Positions 1-8,877 are shown, counted from the first letter of the stretch. The stretch: 64,000 bases of DNA from Oscillospiraceae bacterium (GCA_017508045.1 JAFVZT010000005.1:1-64000); one strand, 5' to 3'. The notes: generated from the letters alone by a model not told the origin. Numbers and translations: made by a program.

Positions 1-256
1 GACAACAATACTGTTGCTCTGGCTGCCTAATTAGGCGCCCATCCGCCCCGGAAGGTCCACGAGCCGGGCTCGGGTGTGATCGAAGTGGAGACCGTGCGTG
101 CGCTAAGCTTTGCGCGCACCACGCATAATGAAGCTACCAAGGCCGGTAGGATGTTTGTTTCCGACCGGTTAAGGGAATGTAAATAACAAACTGCGCCCGG
201 AGAAGTTCTTTCCAAGTTGCTTTCGGACAGGGGTTCGATTCCCCTCACCTCCACCA
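1..256 (+). ncRNA. ssrA: tmRNA (SsrA), 3' part, cut by the window start
   Basis: tmRNA rescues stalled ribosomes by tagging nascent peptides for proteolysis. From base 1 the tag frame reads D-N-N-T-V-A-L-A-A followed by a TAA stop at 28-30; an ALAA-type tail is the classic SsrA degron. The 3' end has the T-arm sequence ggttcgattcc near 233-243 and ends in ctccacca with an encoded CCA at 254-256. The middle contains GC-rich segments expected of the pseudoknots. The 5' part, including the resume codon, lies outside the window. The 3' end of ssrA is a known integration site for islands, and an odd block follows here. Confidence 0.93.
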
Positions 257-278
257 AAAGAAAACCACCCGAGAGGGT

Positions 279-344
279 GAAGGTGTAAGATAAAGGTAGA
301 CACATGGAAAACCACCATGTTGTCTACCTTTATCTTACACCTTC
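279..344. repeat. Near-perfect 29-bp inverted repeat beside ssrA
   Basis: The left arm at 279-307 and the right arm at 315-344 are reverse complements except for one extra T in the right arm, separated by the 7-base loop aaaacca. The right arm runs directly into the truncated ABC ATPase reading frame, so the truncation point coincides with the repeat. It is not followed by a T-run on the plus strand. It could be a terminator remnant, the end of a mobile element, or a fold-back join made during assembly. Confidence 0.8.
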
Positions 345-646
345 ATGGTCTGGAGCTTCTGAGTAGTGTGGGTATTGACGAGGATGAGGCAAACCGCCGG
401 GTGCTGAAGCTTTCGGGTGGTCAACAGCAGAGAGTCGCCATTGCCCGCGCGCTCTCTTACGACCCCGATATTATCCTTGCAGATGAGCCGACGGGAAACC
501 TTGACCGCGACACACAAAAAGACATCATGGATATCTTCCGTGACCTTGCAAACCATGGCAAGTGCGTAATTCTGGTCAGTCACTCTCCAGATGTTGCTAC
601 TATGTGCGACGAATGCTATGAGCTAAAGAAAATATCCAAAAAATAA
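317..646 (+). pseudogene. MacB/LolD-type ABC transporter ATPase, C-terminal fragment
   Basis: Only the second half of an ABC nucleotide-binding domain remains. Visible are the signature [15 protein letters not shown], the Walker [13 protein letters not shown] with its catalytic Glu, and the switch His in LVSHS. The Walker A motif and the first ~130 residues usual for a ~230-residue MacB-type subunit are absent. Family-like sequence starts at about base 344 (HGLELLSS); the first nine codons come from the inverted-repeat arm. No ribosome-binding site precedes 317, and no FtsX-type permease follows; the next genes are on the opposite strand. Without Walker A it cannot bind ATP normally, so it is most likely a relic. 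The parent system was probably a peptide or antibiotic efflux pump. Confidence 0.85.
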
Positions 647-690
647 GGTGAGCTAATTCGTCCTTAATAGCTGACAGGCGTATGCTTTCC

Positions 691-1422
691 TTACTGCTTC
701 CTCATTTGTCTAAGAAAGCAGAATACTGCCAACGCGATTATCAGTACACCATACAGAATAATCGGCAAAATATGCGAAATTGCGGCCTCATAATTTCCGT
801 TAAATAAGGCTTTTTCCAGTTCCGCTGCGTGAAAAAACGGAAGTACATTGGCTATCTTTTTAAAAGTCCCGCCCACAAGATTCAGATCAAACCAAACGCC
901 GGAAAACCAAGCGGTAAGATTGGTAAGCAGCGCACCGCAAATACCGCCAACCTGCTTAACTCCCAAAACACTGCCGCACAAAAGACCGAGCGCAATATTG
1001 AAAATAGCCATAGGAATGATACCAATGACGGCATAAATAATATTTACGCTAATTTCCAGTCCCAAGGGAATTGCAAACAGGTAGCAGATTATGGCTTGTC
1101 CGATTGCCAGAGGCAGGATTGGGAGCATATAGCCTAAGATATAGTCCATTCCTGTAAGCGGTGTTGTGTATAATCTTTGCAAAAAGGCACTTTCTCGGTC
1201 TTTAGCAATCAACGTTGCTGAAAATAGCGTCATAAAAGAAAGTCCAAAGACGGTAATACCTGGAGTCAATGTGTTGATTTCAAACAAATTTACCGGAATA
1301 TTTGCTTGAATAGCGCTTAACAGCACCAATAAGACCAACGGAAAGCCCAGCCCGAAACCAAGGTTGATGGGATCTCGTAAAATTTCTTTGGCGCATCTTT
1401 TGGCAAACGTCATCCTTCTCAC
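691..1422 (-). CDS. ABC-2 type transporter permease
   Basis: This is the membrane subunit of an ABC exporter, 243 residues. It shows a short basic N-terminus, then about six hydrophobic segments (near residues 20-40, 55-75, 90-115, 125-150, 155-175 and 215-235), the usual topology of ABC-2 permeases. The start codon overlaps the end of the upstream ATPase gene by 4 bases (ATGA type), so the two are translationally coupled and very likely form one pump. Substrate cannot be read from sequence; drug, lantibiotic or lipid export are common for this family. The gene converges on the ABC fragment at 317-646. Confidence 0.87.
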   Translation of the reverse strand: MRRMTFAKRCAKEILRDPINLGFGLGFPLVLLVLLSAIQANIPVNLFEINTLTPGITVFGLSFMTLFSATLIAKDRESAFLQRLYTTPLTGMDYILGYMLPILPLAIGQAIICYLFAIPLGLEISVNIIYAVIGIIPMAIFNIALGLLCGSVLGVKQVGGICGALLTNLTAWFSGVWFDLNLVGGTFKKIANVLPFFHAAELEKALFNGNYEAAISHILPIILYGVLIIALAVFCFLRQMRKQ

Positions 1423-2147
1423 AGCACTTCCTCCTTCACAATAGAAATAAACGCGGTTTCAAAATTACTCGTCCCTGCGTTTTCTTTCAATTCTTCTGCC
1501 GTTCCTACCGCAAGAAGTCTGCCGCTTTTCATAATACCGATTCGGTCAGAGAGGGCCTCAGCTTCTTCCATATAGTGTGTGGTTAGGATAATGGTTATCT
1601 TTCCCTTTAAAGAGCGAATAACTTCCCAAAGGTCATACCTTGCAAGGACATCCAAACCAAGAGTCGGCTCATCCAGAAACAGGATTTTAGGCTCGCTGAT
1701 CAATGCCATAGCAATACTGATACGCCGCTGCCAGCCACCGGATAATTTACCTGCCTTCCTCTGAAGAACACTGTCCAGAGAAAACTGCGCAGAAAGTTCC
1801 TGAAGCTTTGCTTTTGTTTTTTCTTTGGAAAATTCATGGATACCGCAGATCAGCTCTAAATTTTCTTTTACGGAAAGGTTCGGTGCAACGGCGGTTTCCT
1901 GCGGAGATACGCCAATCAAACGCTTTACTTTTTCGGATTCTTTTATAATGCTATATCCCCCTACAATAGCATCTCCACTTGTAGGTTTTGTCAGGCAGGA
2001 AAGCATTTTGATTGCTGTAGTCTTTCCGGCACCGTTTACGCCAAGCAGCGAAAACAGTTCGCCTTTCCGAATTTCCAAACCCAGCCTGTCTACAGCAGTT
2101 ACATTTTTGTACCGCTTGACAAGCGCAACCGTTTTAATCTCATACAT
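1419..2147 (-). CDS. ABC-2 exporter ATP-binding protein
   Basis: Complete 242-residue ATPase that would power the permease at 691-1422. It has Walker A GVNGAGKTT near residue 36, the signature LSGGWQRRISIAMAL near 135, Walker B ILFLDEPTLGLD near 155, and the switch His in LTTHYMEEAE. The signature carries Trp where Gln is usual (LSGGW), a conservative oddity. The start is supported by the plus-strand pattern cctcctt at 2158-2164, which is an AAGGAGG site on the coding strand about 10 bases before the ATG. An extended -10 lies upstream and two exact direct repeats sit behind it, suggesting activator-dependent expression. Confidence 0.9.
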   Translation of the reverse strand: MYEIKTVALVKRYKNVTAVDRLGLEIRKGELFSLLGVNGAGKTTAIKMLSCLTKPTSGDAIVGGYSIIKESEKVKRLIGVSPQETAVAPNLSVKENLELICGIHEFSKEKTKAKLQELSAQFSLDSVLQRKAGKLSGGWQRRISIAMALISEPKILFLDEPTLGLDVLARYDLWEVIRSLKGKITIILTTHYMEEAEALSDRIGIMKSGRLLAVGTAEELKENAGTSNFETAFISIVKEEVL

Positions 2148-2179
2148 ATATGTCGTCCTCCTTTTTGATTTACAATGCC

Positions 2180-2208
2180 ATCATAGCATATCAAAAATAT
2201 AAAATATT
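2180..2208 (-). promoter_or_regulatory. Putative weak-35, extended -10 promoter of the ABC exporter
   Basis: On the minus strand a TATGAT -10 box (2180-2185) is preceded by TGC, an extended -10. The position expected for -35 (2203-2208) reads AATATT, a poor match. This fits a promoter that needs an activator. Confidence 0.45.
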
Positions 2209-2217
2209 GATTTTCGT

Positions 2218-2248
2218 CTATTCGGTTGATTTCAGCACCTATTCGGTT
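2218..2248. repeat. Two exact 10-bp direct repeats, candidate operator
   Basis: The sequence ctattcggtt occurs at 2218-2227 and again at 2239-2248, a 21-base period (two helical turns). The pair lies just upstream of the weak -35 region of the exporter promoter. Tandem 9-10 bp sites with this spacing are typical of LytTR-type activators, though the base sequence is not the standard LytTR consensus. Confidence 0.55.
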
Positions 2249-2692
2249 TCTAGAATACGCCTCCCATATCTGTATTTTATCGAAGAGATAAAAAACTGTT
2301 TTTAACATCGCCCACTCCACCAGCAGCGAGTCGCCGCGGACAATTCGATGTCGACTTTGGCTTTGATTCTCAGATTATCGCTCGGTCAAGGAGTCCGTCT
2401 TTGCTTTCACTCGCTCCGCCAAACAAGTTAAAGGCGAACCCGTTTCCTTTAGGAGACGGGTTCGCCTTTATCGTTTGTTTTCACTGTGATATCTTACAAA
2501 ATTGTAAAGAAGTACATCCTTACAGCGAGTCAATTTCTTAAGAACTGTTCTGTCACTAAATGCTACAGCTACACTCTTAACTGTTATACCTAAACCCCAC
2601 GAATTTTTTCAAGTTTTTATATATTTAGTTTTGAGCGCAGATAATCCATCATTTGGTTTGATGCAAGTACCGATCTTGTCAAAGAAATATGA
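2249..2692. other. Gene-free stretch
   Basis: No open frame here has a ribosome-binding site or a recognisable product. Apart from the hairpin at 2430-2469, nothing was identified. The segment 2310-2425 is richer in GC than its surroundings and could be decayed coding sequence. Confidence 0.5.
2430..2469. terminator. Strong 18-bp hairpin, probable terminator
   Basis: Arms 2430-2447 and 2452-2469 pair over 18 bases with one mismatch around a TTTA loop. A-rich and T-rich flanks lie on either side. No gene ends directly before it on the plus strand, so it may insulate nptA from upstream transcription or be a relic. Confidence 0.65.
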
Positions 2693-2721
2693 TTGACGAT
2701 TTTACATAAATGCTGTAAAAT
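2693..2721 (+). promoter_or_regulatory. Sigma-A promoter of the phosphate cotransporter gene
   Basis: TTGACG at 2693-2698, a 17-base spacer, TAAAAT at 2716-2721. It is about 60 bases upstream of the start codon. Confidence 0.75.
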
Positions 2722-2780
2722 ATGGGCATATTAAAGGTAAAAAACTGTATGTAAAAACCTATATAAGCGAGGATAATTTA

Positions 2781-4529
2781 ATGGACATTTTTAATGTACT
2801 TACCCTCATAGGGGGACTGTGTCTTTTCCTTTTCGGAATGAACCTTATGGGTGATGCGCTGGAAAGAAGCGCTGGCAATAAACTTGAAAATATGATTGGC
2901 AGACTGACCACCGGTAAGCTGGCAGGTCTGCTCACCGGCCTTGGCGTTACCGCTGTTATTCAAAGTTCTTCTGCCACAACGGTTATGGTGGTTGGCTTTG
3001 TAAACTCCAGACTGATGTCGTTGAAGCAAGCCATTCACGTAATTATGGGTGCAAACATCGGCACAACCGTCACTGCCTGGATTCTGAGCCTCAGTGGCAT
3101 TTCCGGCAGCAATATCTTTATTAAACTGCTGAAGCCTTCTTCTTTTACACCGGTTCTTGCTTTGATTGGTATCGTTCTTTATATGTTCACCAAAAGCAGC
3201 AAGAAAAAGGATATCGGCGTTGTTCTTCTCGGTTTTGCGACCTTAATGTTCGGTATGGAAACAATGACGGGTGCCGTTTCAGGACTAAAAGATATTCCCG
3301 CTTTCCAGGAGCTGTTCATAATGTTCACGAACCCTGTCCTGGGTGTTCTTGTCGGTGCTGTTCTTACCGCCATTATTCAGTCCAGCTCTGCTTCCGTGGG
3401 TATCCTTCAGGCCCTTGCGGCAACAGGCGCTGTTTCCTATGGTGCGGCAATCCCGATTATTATGGGACAAAACATCGGTACTTGTGTTACTGCAATGCTT
3501 TCCTCCGTTGGCACAACCAAGAACGCAAGACGAGCTGCACTTGTGCATTTATCCTTTAATGTAATCGGAACAATTGTATGCCTAGTCGTATTTTCTGTCG
3601 TGAAAGCAGCTTTTTCCCCTACACTCCTTAATGATGCCGCAACCTTTGCAGGAATCGCAACTGCACACTCTATATTTAACATTGTATGCACCCTGCTCCT
3701 GCTTCCCGTATCCGGACTTCTTGAAAAGATTGCATATAAACTTATCCCCGATACTGCACAGGCAGAGAAAGCTTCTGAGCTTGATGAAAGACTTCTGGGA
3801 ACTCCTGTCATTGCCTTGGAATGCGCGCATAATCTTACCGTCGATATGGCTAAGATTGCAACTGATGCGCTAAAAAACAGCATTGCCTGCTTATTTGCCT
3901 ATGATCATACAGCCGCTAAAGCCGTTCACGAAGCAGAAGACCGGACCGACCATTTGGAAGATGTTATCGGCAGCTATCTTGTAAAGCTCAGCGCCAAGCA
4001 GCTGAACGACCGCGAGGGTGCAACGGCCTCCATGCTGCTCAAAGCAATTGGTGACTTTGAACGCATTTCCGACCACGCTGTGAATATCCTTGAATCTGCC
4101 GAAGAAATGCGTGAAAAGGGTATCGAATTCTCAGAAAACGCTAAGGTTGAAATCCAATCCCTTGCCAATGCAACCCTTGAAATTACCGAGCTTTCTTATC
4201 TTGCCTTTGTAAATGGGGACGCTGAACAGGCCACTGTTGTTGAGCCGCTTGAACAGGTCATTGACAGAATGAAGGAGCTTCTTCGTACCCGCCACATCGA
4301 CCGTATGCGTATTGGTGACTGTGGTATTGAGGCCGGCTTTATTTGGAGCGACCTTATTACCAATATGGAGAGAGTTTCTGACCATTGCTCCAATATTGCC
4401 GGCTGTGTTATGGATTCAAAAGAGCAGAATATGAACCTCCACGAATCTTTGAGAACGCTTAGAAGCGACAATGCATTCTACAAAGAAAAATACACAGAAT
4501 ATACCAAAAAATATCTTTCCTTCGTGTAA
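2781..4529 (+). CDS. Na+/phosphate cotransporter family protein (NptA/YjbB-like)
   Basis: A 582-residue membrane protein of the Na/Pi-cotransporter (PF02690) family. The two inverted-repeat signature motifs QSSSAT (residues 61-66) and QSSSAS (200-205) are both present, each within paired hydrophobic segments; these line the phosphate and sodium path in the family. The C-terminal ~230 residues, from about 340, form a helical PhoU-like domain, as in bacterial YjbB-type proteins. GAGGATAA about 6 bases before the ATG serves as ribosome-binding site. It is a single-gene unit between its own promoter and a bidirectional terminator. In bacteria such proteins act in phosphate uptake or, for YjbB, export; direction cannot be decided here. 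Confidence 0.92.
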   Translation: MDIFNVLTLIGGLCLFLFGMNLMGDALERSAGNKLENMIGRLTTGKLAGLLTGLGVTAVIQSSSATTVMVVGFVNSRLMSLKQAIHVIMGANIGTTVTAWILSLSGISGSNIFIKLLKPSSFTPVLALIGIVLYMFTKSSKKKDIGVVLLGFATLMFGMETMTGAVSGLKDIPAFQELFIMFTNPVLGVLVGAVLTAIIQSSSASVGILQALAATGAVSYGAAIPIIMGQNIGTCVTAMLSSVGTTKNARRAALVHLSFNVIGTIVCLVVFSVVKAAFSPTLLNDAATFAGIATAHSIFNIVCTLLLLPVSGLLEKIAYKLIPDTAQAEKASELDERLLGTPVIALECAHNLTVDMAKIATDALKNSIACLFAYDHTAAKAVHEAEDRTDHLEDVIGSYLVKLSAKQLNDREGATASMLLKAIGDFERISDHAVNILESAEEMREKGIEFSENAKVEIQSLANATLEITELSYLAFVNGDAEQATVVEPLEQVIDRMKELLRTRHIDRMRIGDCGIEAGFIWSDLITNMERVSDHCSNIAGCVMDSKEQNMNLHESLRTLRSDNAFYKEKYTEYTKKYLSFV

Positions 4530-4531
4530 AC

Positions 4532-4566
4532 AAAATAAGGCAGGCACATTCGTGCCTGCCTATTTT
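4532..4566. terminator. Bidirectional terminator between nptA and tex
   Basis: aaaataaggcaggcac (4532-4547) pairs with gtgcctgcctatttt (4552-4566). The A-tract and T-tract ends let it serve both convergent genes. Confidence 0.85.
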
Positions 4567-4568
4567 GC

Positions 4569-6728
4569 CTATTGCGCTTCCCTCGGGATGTTTTTCATTG
4601 TAAGACCGATGCGCTTGCGCTTCTCGTCTACCTCCAAAACAGCGACCTTTACAATATCGCCAACTTGTACGATTTCAGACGGATGCCGCACCTTCCTGCT
4701 GCTTACCTGAGAGATGTGAACCAAGCCGTCCTGGTGAACACCGATATCAACAAAAACGCCGAAATCAATTACATTACGAACAGTACCGGACAGCACCATT
4801 CCGGGTTTTAAATCCTTCATTTCTAATACATCGGTACGAAGAATCGGTGCCGGCAGCTCATCACGGGGGTCCCGACCGGGCTTTAACAGTTCTTTTACAA
4901 CATCCTCCAATGTAGGAATACCTGCACCGCAGGCTTGCTCTACCTGTTGGATATTTAACTGATGAAAGCGCTGCGCCAAATCATCCAATTTACCTGCGGC
5001 AACGTCCTTTTTCGTATAACCGCACAGTTGTAGGAGTGTCTCAGCAGCTTGATAGGTTTCCGGATGAACACCGGTATTGTCAAAGATCTCCTTGCTCTCC
5101 GGAACACGCAAAAAGCCTGCACATTGCTGGAAGGCTTTGGGACCCAGCTTTGGTACTTTTTTCAGCTGGGAACGGGAGGTAAACACACCATTTTCTTCCC
5201 GATAGGCCACCACATTTTTTGCAGTTGTGGAATTCAGACCGGATACCTGCTGCAGCAAGCTGACAGAAGCTGTATTTAAATCCACGCCCACCGCATTAAC
5301 ACAATCCTCCACAACACCGCCCAAGGCTTCGTCCAGGCGCTTTTGAGGCATATCATGCTGATACTGCCCTACTCCGATTGCCTTCGGGTCAATCTTTACA
5401 AGCTCGGCAAGGGGGTCCTGCAAACGACGGGCAATAGAAACTGCCGAACGCAGATTTACATCGTAATCCGGAAACTCCTCCGCTGCAAGCTTTGAGGCGG
5501 AATATACAGATGCGCCGGCCTCGTTGACAATCATATAGCTGACACCCGGTATGTTTTTCAGCATTTCCACCGTCATCGCCTCTGTTTCCCGGGAGGCCGT
5601 GCCGTTGCCGATGGCAATGTGCCGGACGCCGTGCTTGGCAATCATACGGGAAAGCACACCGATTGCCTCGTCTTTTTTAAGCTGGGAAAAAGTAGGATAT
5701 ACCACAGCCGTATCCAGCACATGTCCCGTAGCATCCACAACCGCAACCTTACAGCCATTGCGATAACCGGGGTCAAGTCCCATGGTCACAAAGCCCTTTA
5801 CGGGACGCTGCATCAAAAGCGGCTTTAGATTTAGTGCAAAATTGGAAATTGCCGCCTCAGCTGCACGGTCGGTTAATGTACTGCGAAGCTCACGCTCTGC
5901 ACTGGGCGCAATCAATCGTTCATAGGCATCTATTGCAGCTGCCCGAACAAAAGTGCTGACCTGCATAGTTGGCTTTAGCGCGCCACGGCACACAACGGCC
6001 TGTCCTTCCGTACCCGGTAACGTAATGCTTACTTTTAAAAATTCTTCCTTCTCACCACGGTTGATAGCCAGTATTTGATGGTTTTGCAGTCTGGCAACCG
6101 GGGTAGTAAAGTTATAATAAAGGCGGTAAACACTGTCTTTATCTGCATCCACAGCTTGTACGCAGATAATTGCCTGCCGTTCCATCTTCAGCCGAAGCAT
6201 TTTACGGATATCCGCATCATCGGAAATCATTTCCGCAATAATATCCGACGCGCCGGATAACGCATCCTCCAGCGTATCCACGCCCAGCTCCGGGTTGATA
6301 TATTCCTGTGCCAGGGAAGCCGGCTCTTGGCCGTCCTGAACAAAAATTGCAAGTGCCAGCGGCTCCAGGCCTTTTTCCTTTGCAACCGTGGCACGGGTAC
6401 GCCTTTTCTGCTTGTAGGGACGGTACAAATCCTCTGCCTCTGCCAAGGTAGAGGCATTTGCAATAGCCGCTGCCAGCTCATCCGTCAATTTCCCTTGGGC
6501 AGCTATAGAATTATAAATTTCCTCTTTGCGCTGGGCAAGATTGCGCAAATAATTCAAACGGGTTTCCAGGTTGCGCAGGGTCGTATCATCCATTGTCCCG
6601 TGCATTTCCTTCCGGTATCGGGCAATGAAAGGAATTGTGTTTCCCTCATCCAACAAAGAAATCACATTTTCTACATATTGTAATTTTTGCCCTAGCTCTT
6701 CAGCCAGGGTTTCTGCGATATTTTTCAT
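4569..6728 (-). CDS. tex: Tex family S1 RNA-binding transcription accessory protein
   Basis: About 719 residues, the usual Tex length. Order of domains: helical Tex N-terminal region (about 1-190), YqgF/RNase H-like fold near 320-430, helix-hairpin-helix region near 490-570 (SLLQQVSGLNSTTAKNVV), and a C-terminal S1 domain (LKPGMVLSGTVRNVIDFGVF). Tex binds nucleic acid and affects transcription and translation globally. The frame is open to a GTG at 6740, but GGAGG stands 5 bases before the ATG at 6728, so that start is preferred. The gene is monocistronic, with its own promoter divergent from that of the propeller gene. Confidence 0.95.
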   Translation of the reverse strand: MKNIAETLAEELGQKLQYVENVISLLDEGNTIPFIARYRKEMHGTMDDTTLRNLETRLNYLRNLAQRKEEIYNSIAAQGKLTDELAAAIANASTLAEAEDLYRPYKQKRRTRATVAKEKGLEPLALAIFVQDGQEPASLAQEYINPELGVDTLEDALSGASDIIAEMISDDADIRKMLRLKMERQAIICVQAVDADKDSVYRLYYNFTTPVARLQNHQILAINRGEKEEFLKVSITLPGTEGQAVVCRGALKPTMQVSTFVRAAAIDAYERLIAPSAERELRSTLTDRAAEAAISNFALNLKPLLMQRPVKGFVTMGLDPGYRNGCKVAVVDATGHVLDTAVVYPTFSQLKKDEAIGVLSRMIAKHGVRHIAIGNGTASRETEAMTVEMLKNIPGVSYMIVNEAGASVYSASKLAAEEFPDYDVNLRSAVSIARRLQDPLAELVKIDPKAIGVGQYQHDMPQKRLDEALGGVVEDCVNAVGVDLNTASVSLLQQVSGLNSTTAKNVVAYREENGVFTSRSQLKKVPKLGPKAFQQCAGFLRVPESKEIFDNTGVHPETYQAAETLLQLCGYTKKDVAAGKLDDLAQRFHQLNIQQVEQACGAGIPTLEDVVKELLKPGRDPRDELPAPILRTDVLEMKDLKPGMVLSGTVRNVIDFGVFVDIGVHQDGLVHISQVSSRKVRHPSEIVQVGDIVKVAVLEVDEKRKRIGLTMKNIPREAQ

Positions 6729-6755
6729 AAATTCCTCCACCTCTCAGCTTTTGAA

Positions 6756-6784
6756 AGTATAACACACATAACTATAAAATACAA
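6756..6784 (-). promoter_or_regulatory. Sigma-A promoter of tex
   Basis: On the minus strand TTGTAT (6779-6784), a 17-base spacer, TATACT (6756-6761). Confidence 0.6.
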
Positions 6785-6822
6785 TCATTTATCAATTGCA
6801 GAAAATGTAAGTAAGATTTTAC

Positions 6823-6851
6823 TTGCGTGAAAATAGGTATGGTGATATAAT
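6823..6851 (+). promoter_or_regulatory. Sigma-A promoter of the propeller gene
   Basis: TTGCGT at 6823-6828, 17-base spacer, consensus TATAAT at 6846-6851, about 40 bases before the start codon. Confidence 0.65.
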
Positions 6852-6891
6852 ATAAGGTAGAACATTGTCGGATTGCCAAGGAGGCCTCACA

Positions 6892-8766
6892 ATGAGCATC
6901 ATTTTATCATCTGTCTTAACAGCCGAGGAGCAGTTTTCATTTTTGAAACCGGCGTTAATGGCACTAATTATTCTTTTAGCTGTGCTTTTGCTTAGCAGTA
7001 TTATCGTCACCATTATCAGTGCAAGAGCAAAGGGAAAAACTTCCCGGAACAAAAAGATGCTTCTTGCTATGCTGTATGTGGCGACCGCGGTTGTTTTGGT
7101 GTGTACGATTTTGTGTACCGGTCGTTATAATGCAATCTCTTCATCTATGCAAAGCAACAGCACATCCACATCTGGCACCGATTCTACCGATAATTCCACA
7201 ACAGAAAGCACATCTGACAACACAACCGAAAGTACTCCCGTTGACAATCCGGAGCCAACCATTAACCCGGCTAAAACAGATAAAACCGATCCTAAAAAGT
7301 GGAATATTAAGTGGAATATATATCAAGGCAATACGCTTCTGGAAAGCTATAACCGCAATGAGCAAATTTCCTTTGGTGATGCATCCAAGTATTCTAATAT
7401 TGAGGGTATCATCACCTTCCGAGGAGATAACTACAGAACAGGCGCAACCTTTGGCACAACCAATGTGGTTCAGGAAACGCTCACAGCCGTCTGGGATTCT
7501 AGGGTCGGTGCATTGAAAAAAGGTACCGGTTCCGGTTCTTGGACCGGCTGCGGCTGGACCGGTCAGCCCCTTATTGTCCGCTGGCCCGAGGAAACCAAGC
7601 AGCTTATGAACCTCTATGATGACAAGAAAAACAAGGAAGGTCTTGTTGAGGTTATCTACGCCACTATGGACGGTTATATCTACTTTTATGATTTGGAGGA
7701 TGGCTCCTATACCCGTCCGAAAATCAATATGGGTATGGCGTTTAAGGGCGCAGGCGCTTTAGATCCCAGAGGTTATCCTCTAATGTATGTAGGCTCCGGA
7801 GATAATTTAGACGGCAAGCCTGCCAGAATGTATATTGTAGATTTAATTGAAGGTAAAATTATCTTTGAGCAAGACGGTAAAGATAGCGTTACAAAGCGTA
7901 AATGGTACGCCTTTGATTCTGCACCTCTGGTTGACGCAGAAACCGATACCTTAATTTGGCCCGGCGAAAACGGTGTTTTGTATACTGTGAAATTAAATAC
8001 CAACTACGACAAAGCTGCAGGTACAATTTCCATTGCTCCCGGCGAAATGATAAAGGCGAGCTACTCCTCCAGCACAGGGCGCAGCAAAGGTATGGAAAGC
8101 AGTGCCATCATCGTGGACCGTTACCTCTACATTGGTGATAACGGTGGTCTGTTCTTCTGTGTTAATTTGGACACCATGGAGCTTGTGTGGTGCCAAAATA
8201 CAATGGACGACGTCAATGCTACCCCTGTGTTTGAATGGGGTGAAGACGGCAAGGGTTATATTTACACTGGCAGTTCTATGGAATATGCCGGCGGCACCAC
8301 CTATCTTCACAAGCTGGATGCTGCAACCGGCGAAATCCTTTGGGAAGTAAAATATAACGACGTTGCATTTAATGATGCTGTTTCCGGCGGCGTGCTTTCC
8401 TCTCCCCTTTTAGGTAAAAAAGGTACAAATATGGAGGGTCTGATTATTTTCACCATCGCCAGAACCCCTACCTCCTATGGCGGGATTCTTGTAGCACTGG
8501 ATACGCAAACCGGTGAAAAGGTGTGGGAAAAGACATTAAAGCGGTACGCATGGAGTTCCCCTACAGGTGTATACACAGAGGATGGAAAGGGCTATTTTAT
8601 CCTTTGTGATTCTGCAGGAAACGTATCTCTATACAACGGTGCCACCGGTGAGGTTGTGAATCAAATTAACCTCGGCTCGAACATTGAAGCCTCCCCTGCT
8701 GTCTTTGAAGATATGCTTGTGGTGGGTACACGGGGTCAAAAGGTCTGTGGAATAAAAATAAGTTAA
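6892..8766 (+). CDS. Membrane-anchored PQQ-like beta-propeller protein
   Basis: About 624 residues. Two hydrophobic helices near the N-terminus (about 15-45 and 55-80) are followed by a Ser/Thr/Asn-rich linker (about 90-130) and a long domain with repeated blades such as GYIYFYDLEDGSY, LDTMELVWCQN, LDAATGEILWEVKY and LDTQTGEKVWEKTL, typical of PQQ-like/BamB-type beta-propellers. The propeller is probably outside the membrane. No dehydrogenase catalytic motif is visible, so a scaffold or binding role is more likely than PQQ enzymology. The frame extends to a TTG at 6865, but AAGGAGG 7 bases before the ATG at 6892 fixes the start. It has its own promoter and terminator. Specific function unknown. 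Confidence 0.85.
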   Translation: MSIILSSVLTAEEQFSFLKPALMALIILLAVLLLSSIIVTIISARAKGKTSRNKKMLLAMLYVATAVVLVCTILCTGRYNAISSSMQSNSTSTSGTDSTDNSTTESTSDNTTESTPVDNPEPTINPAKTDKTDPKKWNIKWNIYQGNTLLESYNRNEQISFGDASKYSNIEGIITFRGDNYRTGATFGTTNVVQETLTAVWDSRVGALKKGTGSGSWTGCGWTGQPLIVRWPEETKQLMNLYDDKKNKEGLVEVIYATMDGYIYFYDLEDGSYTRPKINMGMAFKGAGALDPRGYPLMYVGSGDNLDGKPARMYIVDLIEGKIIFEQDGKDSVTKRKWYAFDSAPLVDAETDTLIWPGENGVLYTVKLNTNYDKAAGTISIAPGEMIKASYSSSTGRSKGMESSAIIVDRYLYIGDNGGLFFCVNLDTMELVWCQNTMDDVNATPVFEWGEDGKGYIYTGSSMEYAGGTTYLHKLDAATGEILWEVKYNDVAFNDAVSGGVLSSPLLGKKGTNMEGLIIFTIARTPTSYGGILVALDTQTGEKVWEKTLKRYAWSSPTGVYTEDGKGYFILCDSAGNVSLYNGATGEVVNQINLGSNIEASPAVFEDMLVVGTRGQKVCGIKIS

Positions 8767-8771
8767 AGCTG

Positions 8772-8797
8772 GAAGCAGTCGGTTGTCCGACTGCTTC
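8772..8797 (+). terminator. Terminator of the propeller gene
   Basis: gaagcagtcgg (8772-8782) pairs with ccgactgcttc (8787-8797) around a TTGT loop, followed by T-rich sequence. Confidence 0.8.
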
Positions 8798-8813
8798 TAT
8801 TGTTTGTATTGCA

Positions 8814-8842
8814 TTGACATACCATAATAACATTGCTATAAT
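8814..8842 (+). promoter_or_regulatory. Consensus sigma-A promoter
   Basis: TTGACA (8814-8819), 17-base spacer, TATAAT (8837-8842): a perfect consensus promoter, so the downstream kinase-like gene is probably strongly and constitutively transcribed. Confidence 0.85.
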
Positions 8843-8877
8843 ATACTAAGAAGGACAATACTAAAGGAGGGTATTTT

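Noticed and set aside
27..305. A 92-codon minus-strand frame over the tmRNA
   Set aside because: The region is a structural RNA with a clear tag frame and CCA end.
2099..2320. A 73-codon minus-strand frame over the exporter promoter
   Set aside because: It runs through the promoter and direct repeats, has no ribosome-binding site and no family resemblance.
256..2780. A full integrated island with a second attachment site
   Set aside because: No integrase and no second copy of the ssrA 3' end were seen, so only a relic is claimed.
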